64,000 nt of DNA. Origin: Streptomyces neyagawaensis (GTDB lineage Bacteria > Actinomycetota > Actinomycetes > Streptomycetales > Streptomycetaceae). The notes under the pieces were generated by a model, which worked only from the letters and a program-made list of their open reading frames with translations, searched no databases and was not told the origin of the DNA. Where the stretch lies: NCBI RefSeq assembly GCF_023516595.1, contig NZ_JAMGBG010000039.1, positions 62,001-126,000 on the forward strand, read 5' to 3'. Position 1 is the first letter of the stretch, and each line of letters begins with the position of its first letter. The translations under genes were made by a program, and so were the position numbers. Below are positions 48,787 through 58,030 of this stretch, piece after piece.

Positions 48787-51700
48787 TCAGCGGGTCTCCT
48801 CGTCGAGTTCGCGCCGCAGATGGGCGGCGATCTCGTCGACGTACGGCGGGTCCAGCAGCGACAGGTGGTGGCCCGCGACGGGGACGACCTTGAGCCGCGG
48901 GCACACCTCGTCCCAGCCGAGCGCCTCGTCGTCCCGCTCGTACGCGGGGTCGCGCACGGTGTGCGGGGCGGGTTCGGTGGCCCGGTACAGCACCACCCGC
49001 CCGTCGTGGCGGCCCGGCCGGTGTGCCTCCCCGATCCGCAGGTCCAGGTAGGAGGCGCGCTGGTGCTCCAGGGCGGCCGAGGGCACGTCGGCGGACTCGC
49101 GCAGCGCCCGCAGCACGGTGTCGACGCGCTCACCGTCGTCGTCCGTCGCCGCCAACTCGTCGTACGGCAGCCGCAGCCGCACCCCGTACGTCTCGGCGAC
49201 ATGCCGGGCGAAGCCGGCGAAGTGGCTGCGGACCCGGTCGGCGGGTGTCTGCCCGAGCGGTTCCGGGAGGGGGCGTACGGAGTCGATGAGCGCGACCAGC
49301 CCGACGTCCCGGCCGGAGGCCGTCAGCTGCCGGGCGGCCTCCTGGGCGACGAAGCCGCCGAACGACCAACCGCCCAGCAGGCAGGGCCCGTCGGGCTGCA
49401 CGGCCGTCACCGCCTCGACGTAACGGCGCGCCTTCTCGACCACCGTCCGCGCCTCCTCGATCCGCTCCAGCCCGTACACCGGCCGCACCGCGCCGAGCCG
49501 CTCGGCGAGCCCCCGGTAGACGTCGGTGGTGCCGCCGGCGGCGTGGACGAGGAACAGCGGCGGCCGGGAGCCGGTGCGGTGAAGGGCCCGGATGGGGACG
49601 CCCGCGACGACGGTCGGCCGGGTGGGGGAGGGAAGGCCGCAGCCGGCCGCCGGGGCCGCCTGACGCGGTTGCCCGGCGGCCATCGCGACGACCGACGGCA
49701 CCGGTTGGGCGGGCTGCGGTGTTGGTCGGGTGGGCTGCGGCGTCGGTTGCCCGTCCGGCCGGTGAGTCGCCGGTACGGCCGGACGCGGAGCCTTCAGCGC
49801 CCCCGGTGCGGTGAAGAGCGGCCCTTCTGCGGGTGGCGGCGGAGGCGTCGGCGCCCCGATGAGGGCCGGGTGCGGCACCGCCCCGGCCTCTTCGGTCCCG
49901 GTCAGGGCCCGTTGGATGCGTACCGCCGTCTCCTCGACAGTCGCGGCGCCCAGCAGGTCCCGCAGGGGCAGTTCCCTGCCGAAGTCGCGTTGCAGGCCGG
50001 CCCGGATGCGGACGGCCATCAAGGAGTCGAGGCCGAGGTCGGCGAAGGCGGTGGCCGGTGTGACACGGGTCGGCGGGTGTCCCGTCACGACGGAGATGTG
50101 GTGGCACAGCCGAGCGACGACCGAGGCGCCCTCCGCGCCCCGCGCCTCCACAGCGCCGCCCACTTCTTCCCCGCCACCCGCCTCCTCCGTGTTGCCCACC
50201 TTGTCTGCGCCCCGCGCCTCCTCGCCGACACGTATCGCCCTCGCGCCGGGCATTTTCTCCGCACACCCGGCAGCCGTCGGTGTGGAGTCCGCCGACCCCC
50301 CGCTCGGCCCGGCCGCGCCGCTCCCGCCCCGTCCGTCAGTCCACCAGTGCCGTACATGGCGCCAGCGTGGCCCCGGGAGGTCGGTGACCCGGCCCGGTGG
50401 CAGCGGTAGGCGCAGGCCGGCTGTGTGCAGCGTGGCCAGACGGGCGAGGAAACCGGCGGAGCCGTCGGCGTCGCGGTGGAGGGAGCCCACGGCCAGGGCC
50501 CCCGGCGCGGTGTCGGTGAGGGCTCCGGTGAGGACCGGGTGCGGGGAGATCTCGACGAACGCCGTGTGGCCGTCGGCGGCGGCGGAGGCGACGGCGCGGT
50601 CGAGCCGGACCGGGCGCCGCAGGTTGGCCGCCCAGTGCGCGGCGTCGAAGCGGCAGTCGCCGCGCGGGTCGTCGAGGACGGTGGAGTGGACGGGGATCAG
50701 GGGCCGCCCGCCCCGGATGTCGGCCAAGGCGTCCGTCAACTCGGGTAGCAGCGGCTCCACTTGGGGGGAGTGCCCGGCCCCGGTCACCCGCATGGCCCGT
50801 ACGGCGCGCCCCTCCCGTTCCAGGGACCGGACGAGCCGGGCCACCGCCGCGTCCTCGCCCGTGACCACCTTCTGCGTGGGCGAGGAGTGCACGGCGACAT
50901 GGACGCCGGGGAAGTCCCGCTCCAGCGCGTCGAGTTCGTCGTCGGCGAGGTCGGTGACCGCCATGGCCCCGCCGTGCAGTCCGCCGAGCAGCCGGGCCCG
51001 TACGGCGACCACGCGGGCCGCGTCCGCCACGTCCAGCGCCCCCGCGCACACCGCGGCGGCCACCTCGCCCAGGGAGTGGCCGATGACGGCGACCGGTTCG
51101 ACGCCGTACGCGCGCCACAGCTCCGCGAGCGCCAGCTGAAGACCGAACAACACGGGTTGGGCGACGTCCAGGCGATCGAGCGGGTCACCGGAGGCGAGGT
51201 GGTCGTGGAGGGACAGGCCGCACTCCGGGGCGAGTTGTCCGTCGAGTTTCTCCACGGCGGTCGCGAAGGCGGGCTCCTCCGCCAGCAGCCGGCGCCCCAT
51301 CCCGGCCCACTGACTGCCGTACCCGGAGAACACCCACACCGGTCCACGCCCGACGAGGTCACGGTCGCCCGTCACGACCTGCGGGCGGGGCCGCCCCTGC
51401 TCCAACGTCCGCAGGCCGTCCACCAGTTCGTTCCGGTCGCGGGCGACGATCGCGGCGCGGACGGGCCCCCGGCCGGCGCGTCCGGCGAGTGTGCGGGCCA
51501 CGTCCGCCAGGTGTGTGGCGTCGCCCTCGGGCGTCCCGAGCCAGTCGGCGAGCCGGGCCGCCGTGTCCCGCAGGCGCGCGGGGTCGGTGTCGGAGAGGAC
51601 GTGGAGGCGGGCCGTCGGCGCGTCGGCCGGGGGCGGCAGCAGCGCGCCGGGCCGCCACTCCTCCAGCACGGCATGGGCGTTGGTGCCGCCGAACCCGAAC

Positions 51701-53211
51701 CCCGACACCCCCGCGGTGGCCGTACCGCCGTACCGGGGCCACGGCTCGGGCTCGGTCACGACCCGCAGCCGTACGTCGTCGAGGGAACTGCCCTCGGCGA
51801 GACAGTGCAGCGACGGCGGGACGAGGTCGTGGTGCAGGGCGAGCACGGTCTTCACCAGGCCGGCGATCCCGGCGGCCGACTCCAGATGCCCGAGGTTGCC
51901 CTTGACGGAGCCCAGGAGCAGCGGCTGGTCGGGGTCACGGTCCGCGCCGAGCACCGCGGCGAGCGCGCCCGCCTCGATCGGGTCGCCGAGCGGGGTGCCG
52001 GTGCCGTGCGCCTCGACATGGTCGACGCGCGCCGGGGCGAGGCCGGCGCGCGCGTACGCGGTGGCCAGCAGGTCCCGTTGGGCGGCCGGGTTGGGCGCCA
52101 GCAGGCCGTTGGAGCGGCCGTCGGAGTTGACGGCGGTGGCGCGGATGACGGCGAGGACGCGGTCGCCGTCCCGTTCGGCGTCGGACAGCCGTTTCAGCAG
52201 CACGGCGGCGCATCCCTCGCCGCGCCCGATGCCGTCGGCCGCCGTCGAGAACGGCTTGCAGCGCCCGTCCGGCGCGAGGGCGCCCGCCCGCCGGAAGGCG
52301 ACGGTGACCGCGGGGGACAGCAGCAGGTTCACCCCGGCGGCGATCGCCGTGTCGCTCTCGCCGGTGCGCAGGCTGACACACGCGTGGTGCACGGCGACCA
52401 GCGACGACGAACAGGCCGTGTCGACGGCCATGCTGGGCCCACGGGTGTCGAGGACGTACGCGAGCCGGCCCGCCGCGACGCTCAGCGCCCCGCCCGCCGG
52501 CGCCCAGGGGTCGACGGCCGCCGGGTCGGCGCCGGTCAGCTGCCCGTACTCGGGCGCGGAGATCCCGACGAAGACCCCGGTGGCGGTGCCCGCGAGGGAC
52601 GCGGCCGGGACGGCGGCGTGGTCGAGGGTCTCCTGGACGACCTCCAGGAGGATCCGCTGCTGCGGGTCCATGACCGCCGCCTCGCGCGGGGTGATCCGGA
52701 AGAAGTCCGCGTCGAACCCGGCGATGTCGTCGAGGAACCCGCCGTACGGCTGGGCGTCGGCGGGCGGGAACGCGGTGAAGTCACGCCAGCGGTCCTCCGG
52801 GACCCGGCGGACCGTGTCGACGCCCTCGGTCAGCAGCCGCCAGTAGTCGCCGGGCCCGCGCACACCGCCCGGCAGCCGGCAGCCCACCCCGACGACCGCG
52901 ATCGGCTCGCCCGGCGCGGCCGGCACCGGGGCTCGTACGACCGGCGGCCTTACCCCCGTCGCCGTACCGCACAGCCGGGCCACCAGGGCGTCGCCGGTCG
53001 ACGCCTCCCAGACCAGGGTGACCGGCAGGTCCCGGCCCGTCGCCCGCGACAGGTCCCCGGCGAGGACGACCGCGTCCCGTGAGGACATGCCGAGGTCGGC
53101 GAGCGGCCGGTCCATCGGTACGTCCGCCGCGGCCGCACCGGTCCAGGCGGCCACCCGCTCGGCGACCAGCCGCCGCAACTCGCCCTCGTCGACGTCCCGG
53201 ACGGCCCTCAC
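48787..53211 (-). CDS. Pks13-like type I polyketide synthase (ACP-KS-AT-ACP-TE)
   Basis: 1474 aa, GTG start overlapping the FAAL stop as GTGA. Domains: N-terminal ACP (1-85) with pantetheine Ser44 in LADLGMSSRDAVVLAGD; KS (102-520) with Cys267 in DTACSSSL, His402 and His442; AT (625-935) with Ser713 in GHSLGE and the unusual specificity motif GAGHS (811-815); low-complexity linker; ACP (1030-1105) with Ser1063 in GLDSL; TE (1215-1470) with Ser1283 in GGWSFGG, Asp1310 and His1449. No KR, DH or ER. Order, N-ACP motif and TE landmarks (LEHQRASYLDLR) match M. tuberculosis Pks13, which condenses two fatty acyl units into an alpha-alkyl beta-keto acid. Confidence 0.9.
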   Translation of the reverse strand: MRAVRDVDEGELRRLVAERVAAWTGAAAADVPMDRPLADLGMSSRDAVVLAGDLSRATGRDLPVTLVWEASTGDALVARLCGTATGVRPPVVRAPVPAAPGEPIAVVGVGCRLPGGVRGPGDYWRLLTEGVDTVRRVPEDRWRDFTAFPPADAQPYGGFLDDIAGFDADFFRITPREAAVMDPQQRILLEVVQETLDHAAVPAASLAGTATGVFVGISAPEYGQLTGADPAAVDPWAPAGGALSVAAGRLAYVLDTRGPSMAVDTACSSSLVAVHHACVSLRTGESDTAIAAGVNLLLSPAVTVAFRRAGALAPDGRCKPFSTAADGIGRGEGCAAVLLKRLSDAERDGDRVLAVIRATAVNSDGRSNGLLAPNPAAQRDLLATAYARAGLAPARVDHVEAHGTGTPLGDPIEAGALAAVLGADRDPDQPLLLGSVKGNLGHLESAAGIAGLVKTVLALHHDLVPPSLHCLAEGSSLDDVRLRVVTEPEPWPRYGGTATAGVSGFGFGGTNAHAVLEEWRPGALLPPPADAPTARLHVLSDTDPARLRDTAARLADWLGTPEGDATHLADVARTLAGRAGRGPVRAAIVARDRNELVDGLRTLEQGRPRPQVVTGDRDLVGRGPVWVFSGYGSQWAGMGRRLLAEEPAFATAVEKLDGQLAPECGLSLHDHLASGDPLDRLDVAQPVLFGLQLALAELWRAYGVEPVAVIGHSLGEVAAAVCAGALDVADAARVVAVRARLLGGLHGGAMAVTDLADDELDALERDFPGVHVAVHSSPTQKVVTGEDAAVARLVRSLEREGRAVRAMRVTGAGHSPQVEPLLPELTDALADIRGGRPLIPVHSTVLDDPRGDCRFDAAHWAANLRRPVRLDRAVASAAADGHTAFVEISPHPVLTGALTDTAPGALAVGSLHRDADGSAGFLARLATLHTAGLRLPLPPGRVTDLPGPRWRHVRHWWTDGRGGSGAAGPSGGSADSTPTAAGCAEKMPGARAIRVGEEARGADKVGNTEEAGGGEEVGGAVEARGAEGASVVARLCHHISVVTGHPPTRVTPATAFADLGLDSLMAVRIRAGLQRDFGRELPLRDLLGAATVEETAVRIQRALTGTEEAGAVPHPALIGAPTPPPPPAEGPLFTAPGALKAPRPAVPATHRPDGQPTPQPTRPTPQPAQPVPSVVAMAAGQPRQAAPAAGCGLPSPTRPTVVAGVPIRALHRTGSRPPLFLVHAAGGTTDVYRGLAERLGAVRPVYGLERIEEARTVVEKARRYVEAVTAVQPDGPCLLGGWSFGGFVAQEAARQLTASGRDVGLVALIDSVRPLPEPLGQTPADRVRSHFAGFARHVAETYGVRLRLPYDELAATDDDGERVDTVLRALRESADVPSAALEHQRASYLDLRIGEAHRPGRHDGRVVLYRATEPAPHTVRDPAYERDDEALGWDEVCPRLKVVPVAGHHLSLLDPPYVDEIAAHLRRELDEETR

Positions 53212-54953
53212 GGGGAGACCTCCGCCCAGGCACCCGCCAGATACCGCTCGCGGGTGCGGGCCCGCGCCACCTTGCCGCTGGACGTTCGGGGCACGGTGCC
53301 CGGCGGCACCAGCACGACGTCGGCGAGGCGCAGCCCGTGGCGGGCGGAGACGGCGGCGCGCACCGCGCGGGTCACGGCCGGGACGTCCAGGTCGGCGAGG
53401 GTCGTGGTCCGGACGTGCTCCGCGACGACCACCACCCGCTCGCCCGCGTCGCCGGGGACACCGAGGGCGGCGAGCCGGTCGCGTCGCAGCGCCGGGTGCG
53501 CGTCCTGGGCGGTGGCCTCCACGTCCTGCGGGTAGTGGTTGCGGCCGTCGACGACGATGAGGTCCTTCAGCCGCCCGGTGACGACCAACTGCCCGTCCAG
53601 GACCGTCCCCAGATCACCGGTGCGCAGCCATGCGCCGGGACCGTCGGCGGAGTCGGCGAACAGGGCGCCGAACACCCGCCGCGTCTGCCGCTCCTGGTTC
53701 CGGTAGCCGCGCCCCACGTTGGGGCCCCGCACCCAGATCTCGCCGATCTCCCCCTCCGCCAGCGCGGTACGGGACACCGGGTCGGCGATCCGGACCCGCT
53801 GGCCCGCCGGGGTGCCGCAGCCGGCCAGCAGCACCGCCCGCGGATCGTCGGGCCGGGCGGGCAGCGCCTTGCCGGTGGCGAGGGCGTCACGGTCGAGCGC
53901 GATACCGCGCACCGGCTCGCCCGGCCGGGCCGCGCTGACGAAGACGGTCGCCTCGGCCAGCCCGTACGACGGGCAGTGCGTCCCGGCCGGGAGCCCCTGC
54001 GCGGCGAACGCGGCGTGGAAACGGTCGGCCGTACCGGGCCGCACCGGCTCGCTGCCGTTGATCAGCGCGGCCACCCCGTCCAGCCGCAGCCCCGCCTTCT
54101 GCGCCTCGGTGACGGCCGACGCGCAGTAGTCGTAGGCGAAGTTGGGGGCCGCGCTCAGCGCCCGCGGATGCGCGGCGAGCAACCGCAGCCAGCGCACGGG
54201 CTCGTGCAGGAACGCCACCGGGTCCATGAGCACCGACAGCACCCCCCGCACCACCGGCGCCGCGACACTCAGCACGAGCCCCATGTCGTGGTACAGCGGC
54301 AGCCAGCCCACACAGGTCACCGGCTGGGCGTCGGCCCCGTAGGCGGTGAGCGCCTGGCGGGCGTTGGCGACGACATTGGCATGGGTGATCTCCACACCGG
54401 CCGGGGTGCGGGTCGAGCCGGAGGTGTACTGGAGGTACGCGACCGCCGTGGGGTCCGGCGGCTCGGGCCGCCACCCGCCGGCGGCGGCGTCGGGCACCTG
54501 ATCGGCGGCGACGATCCGCGGGGCCCGGTCGCCGCGGAACTCCCGTACCTCGTCCCGGAGACGGCCCGTCGTCACGACGACGGCCGGGTCCGCGTCGGCC
54601 AGCACGGCAGCGAGCCGGTCGCCGTGGCCGGGCAGACCGGGCGGGTACAGCGGTACGGCGACCAGCCCGGCGGTGAGCGCCGCGAGGAACGCGGTGACGT
54701 AGTCCGTCCCCTGCGGGCACAGCACCGCGACCCGCTCCCCGGGCGCGGCCTCCTCGGCGAGCCGGGCGGCCACCGCCCGCACCCGCAGGTCCAGCCGCCG
54801 CCAGGTCAGCGTGCGGTGGACGCCCCGTGAGTGCGGGGCCGGATGGTCGACGAACGTGAACGCCCGACGGTCGGGAGTGGTCGTGGCCCAGTGCCCCACG
54901 TACTCCGGCAGACTCCGGATCGGGGGTGCGGACGGGGGACGGCGGCTGTCCAT
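53208..54953 (-). CDS. FadD32-like fatty acyl-AMP ligase (FAAL)
   Basis: 581 aa. Adenylation motifs: YLQYTSGSTRTPAGVEITH (172-190), WLPLYHDMGL, LINGSEPVRPGTADRFHAAF, SYGLAEATVFVS, GRLKDLIVVDGRNHYPQDVE and the C-terminal PRTSSGKVAR. Conservation of TRTPAGV, NGSEP and DGRNHYPQD is the FAAL signature. Several stretches follow FadD32, which loads meromycolate as acyl-AMP onto the N-terminal ACP of Pks13. Stop overlaps the PKS start, so loading partner and synthase are coupled. GAGG lies 10-11 bases before the ATG at 54953. It lies between an AccD and the PKS, as fadD32 and accD4 flank pks13 in mycobacteria. Confidence 0.92.
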   Translation of the reverse strand: MDSRRPPSAPPIRSLPEYVGHWATTTPDRRAFTFVDHPAPHSRGVHRTLTWRRLDLRVRAVAARLAEEAAPGERVAVLCPQGTDYVTAFLAALTAGLVAVPLYPPGLPGHGDRLAAVLADADPAVVVTTGRLRDEVREFRGDRAPRIVAADQVPDAAAGGWRPEPPDPTAVAYLQYTSGSTRTPAGVEITHANVVANARQALTAYGADAQPVTCVGWLPLYHDMGLVLSVAAPVVRGVLSVLMDPVAFLHEPVRWLRLLAAHPRALSAAPNFAYDYCASAVTEAQKAGLRLDGVAALINGSEPVRPGTADRFHAAFAAQGLPAGTHCPSYGLAEATVFVSAARPGEPVRGIALDRDALATGKALPARPDDPRAVLLAGCGTPAGQRVRIADPVSRTALAEGEIGEIWVRGPNVGRGYRNQERQTRRVFGALFADSADGPGAWLRTGDLGTVLDGQLVVTGRLKDLIVVDGRNHYPQDVEATAQDAHPALRRDRLAALGVPGDAGERVVVVAEHVRTTTLADLDVPAVTRAVRAAVSARHGLRLADVVLVPPGTVPRTSSGKVARARTRERYLAGAWAEVSP

Positions 54954-55006
54954 CGGGCGTGGCTCCTCACGTCGCGGGGCGGTGCTTGCGGGGGCGGACG
55001 GGCCGG

Positions 55007-56665
55007 TCAGAGGGGGATGTTGCCGTGGCGCCGCTCGGGCGTCGCGGCACGTTTGCCGCCGAGGGCGCGCAGCGCGCGGCAGATGTGGGAGCGGGTGTCG
55101 CGGGGAGCGATGACGGCGTCGACGTACCCCCGCTCGGCGGCGAGGTACGGCGTGCCGTGCGTCGTCTCGTACGCGGCGACGAGGCGGGCCCGCAGCGCCT
55201 CCGGGTCGGCCGACGCGGCGAGTTCACGGCGGTGCAGGACGCCCACCGCGCCCTCGGCGCCCATGACGGCGATGCGCGCGGTGGGCCAGGCCAGGTTGAT
55301 GTCGGCGCCGAGGTGCTTGGAGCCCATCACCGCGTAGCCGCCGCCGTACGCCTTGCGCACCACCACCGTGACCTTCGGGACGGTCGCCTCGGCGTACGCG
55401 TACAGCAGTTTGGCGCCCCGGCGGATGATGCCCGCCTGCTCCTGCCGGACGCCGGAGAGATAGCCGGGGACGTCGGCGAAGGTCAGCAGCGGCATGCCGA
55501 ACGCGTCGCAGAACCGCACGAACCGCGCCGCCTTCTCGGAGGCGTCGATGTCGAGGACCCCGGCGGCGTGCAGCGGCTGGTTCGCGACCACCCCGACGGG
55601 GGCGCCCTCGACGAGCGCGAGGGCGCAGACGATGTTCGGCGCGAACAGCTCCTGCACCTCCAGCAGTTCACCGTCGTCGACGACCGCGCGGAGCACGTCC
55701 CGCATGTCGTAGGCCTGCCCGAGCCGGTCCGGCACCACCGTGTCCAGGACCGCCCCGTCGGGCGCGGCCCCCGGCGCGTACCGCGGAGGCCGCTCCAGGT
55801 TGTTGGCGGGCAGGTACGACAGCAGGTCCCGTACGGTGTCGAGGGCGTCCACCTCGCCGGCGGCCAGGAAGTGGGCGTTGCCGTTCACGGTGTTGCTGGT
55901 GCGGGCGCCCCCCAGTTCCTCGGCGCTGGTGCGTTCACCGGTGACGGTCTCGATGACGTCGGGCCCGGTGACGAACATGTGCGAGGCGCCGTCCACCATC
56001 ACCGTGAAGTCGGTGATCGCGGGGGAGTAGGCGGCCCCGCCCGCACACGGCCCGAGGACGACCGAGATCTGCGGGATCACCCCGGACGCCCGTACGTTGC
56101 GGCGGACCAGCTCGGCGTAGAGGGCGAGCGAGGTGACGCCCTCCTGGATGCGGGCGCCGCCGCCGTCGTTGAGCCCGACGACCGGGCAGCCCGTCTTCAG
56201 GGCGAGGTCCATCAGGGCGAGGGTCTTCTCCCCGAACGCCTCGCCCATGCTGCCGCCGAACACCGTCGAGTCCTGGGCGAACACACAGACCGGGCGGCCG
56301 TCGATCGTGCCGTGCCCGGTGACCACCCCGTCACCGTGGGGGCGGTGGGCGCCGTCGCCGGTGGGCCGAGCCCGTACGAACAGGCCGGTCTCGGTGAACG
56401 AGCCCGCGTCCAGCAGCAGATCGATCCGCTCCCGGGCGCCGTACTCACCGCGTCTCCTGGGCCCGCCCGGAGCCGTCGCCAGCGCCCGGCGCTCCGCCAG
56501 CTCGCGCACACGGTCTGCGGTGCGGTCCGGGACCCGCCCGACGGTGGGGACGCCGACCGGGCCGGCGGTGGGGACGCCGACCGGGCCGGCGGTGGGTTCG
56601 GGCAGGCGGGTCGGCGTGCGTTCCGCGGGCCGCCTCGTCCGGGATGTCGTCACCTCTAGCGTCAC
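55007..56665 (-). CDS. Acyl-CoA carboxylase carboxyltransferase (AccD4/PccB-like) of the Pks13-like operon
   Basis: 552 aa from a GTG at 56665 with GGAGG six bases ahead. The first 45 residues are Pro/Thr-rich and include a tandem GPVGVPT. The carboxyltransferase core shows PVVGLNDGGGARIQEGV, GPCAGGAAYSPAITDF, ITDFTVMVDGASHMFVTGPD and IIRRGAKLLYAYAEATVP. At the acyl-specificity position (Asp422 in S. coelicolor PccB, within GGAYDVMG) it has Ala445 in GGGYAVMG, which should open the pocket to other acyl-CoAs. It would supply the carboxylated extender to the PKS. The biotinylated alpha subunit is not in the window. First gene of the operon, 53 nt before the FAAL. Confidence 0.9.
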   Translation of the reverse strand: MTLEVTTSRTRRPAERTPTRLPEPTAGPVGVPTAGPVGVPTVGRVPDRTADRVRELAERRALATAPGGPRRRGEYGARERIDLLLDAGSFTETGLFVRARPTGDGAHRPHGDGVVTGHGTIDGRPVCVFAQDSTVFGGSMGEAFGEKTLALMDLALKTGCPVVGLNDGGGARIQEGVTSLALYAELVRRNVRASGVIPQISVVLGPCAGGAAYSPAITDFTVMVDGASHMFVTGPDVIETVTGERTSAEELGGARTSNTVNGNAHFLAAGEVDALDTVRDLLSYLPANNLERPPRYAPGAAPDGAVLDTVVPDRLGQAYDMRDVLRAVVDDGELLEVQELFAPNIVCALALVEGAPVGVVANQPLHAAGVLDIDASEKAARFVRFCDAFGMPLLTFADVPGYLSGVRQEQAGIIRRGAKLLYAYAEATVPKVTVVVRKAYGGGYAVMGSKHLGADINLAWPTARIAVMGAEGAVGVLHRRELAASADPEALRARLVAAYETTHGTPYLAAERGYVDAVIAPRDTRSHICRALRALGGKRAATPERRHGNIPL

Positions 56666-56739
56666 AGCCACCTCCGAAGTGGCTTCCGAATATGGCAGCG
56701 CGACGGCGGAGGTCCGGCGTGATCGCCGTTTCGTTTGCG

Positions 56740-56776
56740 GGAGTTGAGTCCCCCGGGCCCGGAGTTGCTCCCCGGG
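56740..56776. promoter_or_regulatory. Direct repeats in the promoter region of the Pks13-like operon
   Basis: GGAGTTGAGTCCCCCGGG (56740-56757) and GGAGTTGCTCCCCGGG (56761-56776) lie side by side between the carboxyltransferase GTG and the divergent aminotransferase ATG. Each half carries a CCCGGG palindrome. A regulator such as the PucR protein could bind; this is inference. Confidence 0.5.
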
Positions 56777-56848
56777 TGACAACGACCGGTCCAGGAACCG
56801 GGGCGCGCAGAGTTCACCCGGCGGTGACGGCCGGGAAGGATGGGCCCC

Positions 56849-58027
56849 ATGGATGTCGACGCACTGCGCCGGGACACCCCGGGCACCGCCCACCGGATCC
56901 ACCTCAACAACGCCGGAGCCGGCCTGCTCTCCCGGCAGACCCTGACGGCCGTCACCTCCCACCTGGAACTCGAGGCCGCCATCGGCGGCTACGAGGCCGC
57001 GGCACGGGAGAGGGAACGGATCGACGCCACCTACACCCACATCGCCCGACTGCTGGGAGGGCGGCCCGAGGAGGTCGCCCTCTTCGACAACTCCACCCAT
57101 GCCTGGAACGCCGCCTTCTACTCCCTGACGTTCAAGCCCGGGGACCGCATCCTCACCGGCCGCGACGAGTACGGCAGCAGCGTCCTCGCCTACCTCCAGA
57201 TCGCCCGCCGCACCGGCGCGGAGATCGTCGTCGTCCCCGACGACGAGCACGGGCAGCTCGACACGGCCGCCCTCGCCGACCTCATCGACGAGCGGACCAG
57301 GCTCGTCGGCGTCACCCATGTGCCGACCAGCGGCGGCCTGATCAACCCGGCCGCCGAGATCGGCCGGATCACCCGTGCCGCCGGGGTGCCGTTCCTGCTC
57401 GACGCGACCCAGTCCGTGGGGCAGTTCCCGGTCGACGTCACCGAGATCGGCTGCGACCTGCTCACCGCCACCGGCCGCAAGTTCCTGCGCGGTCCGCGCG
57501 GCACCGGCTTCCTGTGGGTGCGGCCCGAGGCACTGGAGTACCTGGAGCCGCACGTCATCGAGATCCAGGCCGCCACCTGGGACGGCGAGCGGGGCTTCAC
57601 CTGGCAGCCGGGCGCCCGGCGCTTCGAGAGCTGGGAGACCGGCTACGCCAATGTGCTGGGCCTCGAATCCGCCGTACGCCAGGCCCTCGACCTGGGCCTG
57701 GACCGGATCGGCGAACGGGCCCTCGCCCTCGGCGCGTATCTGCGCGACCGCCTCGACGCCCTGCCCGGCGTCACCACCCACGACCTCGGCGCGCACCGCT
57801 GCGCCATCGTGACCGCCAAGGTCGACGGCGTGCCCGCCGCCGAGGTCGCCGCCACCCTGGCGGGGCACGGCATCAACGTCACGTACACCGTCCCCGAGCA
57901 CACCCAGTTCGACACCGAACACCGGGGTGTCCACCCGCTGGTGCGCCTCTCCCCGCACTACTACAACACCGAGGCCGAACTCGACCTGACCGTCGAGGCC
58001 ATGGCCGGCATCGCCTCAGGCCGATGA
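56849..58027 (+). CDS. Class V aminotransferase (PLP-dependent, cysteine-desulfurase/epimerase-like)
   Basis: 392 aa; ATG 56849 preferred over 56840, whose ribosome site would be too close. PLP enzyme: HRIHLNNAGAGLLSRQ, FDNSTHAWNAAFYSLTF, PFLLDATQSVGQFPVDV, and Schiff-base Lys in LTATGRKFLRGPRGTGF. The C-terminal part VRLSPHYYNTEAELD is complete. Resembles the selenocysteine-lyase/isopenicillin-N-epimerase group. Divergent from the Pks13-like operon across a region with direct repeats, so it may be regulated with it. Substrate unknown. Confidence 0.9.
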   Translation: MDVDALRRDTPGTAHRIHLNNAGAGLLSRQTLTAVTSHLELEAAIGGYEAAARERERIDATYTHIARLLGGRPEEVALFDNSTHAWNAAFYSLTFKPGDRILTGRDEYGSSVLAYLQIARRTGAEIVVVPDDEHGQLDTAALADLIDERTRLVGVTHVPTSGGLINPAAEIGRITRAAGVPFLLDATQSVGQFPVDVTEIGCDLLTATGRKFLRGPRGTGFLWVRPEALEYLEPHVIEIQAATWDGERGFTWQPGARRFESWETGYANVLGLESAVRQALDLGLDRIGERALALGAYLRDRLDALPGVTTHDLGAHRCAIVTAKVDGVPAAEVAATLAGHGINVTYTVPEHTQFDTEHRGVHPLVRLSPHYYNTEAELDLTVEAMAGIASGR

Positions 58028-58030
58028 CAA

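Noticed and set aside
47431..50409. Plus-strand frame of about 990 codons opposite PucR, esterase and PKS
   Set aside because: Shadow of real minus-strand genes; no domain, no ribosome site.
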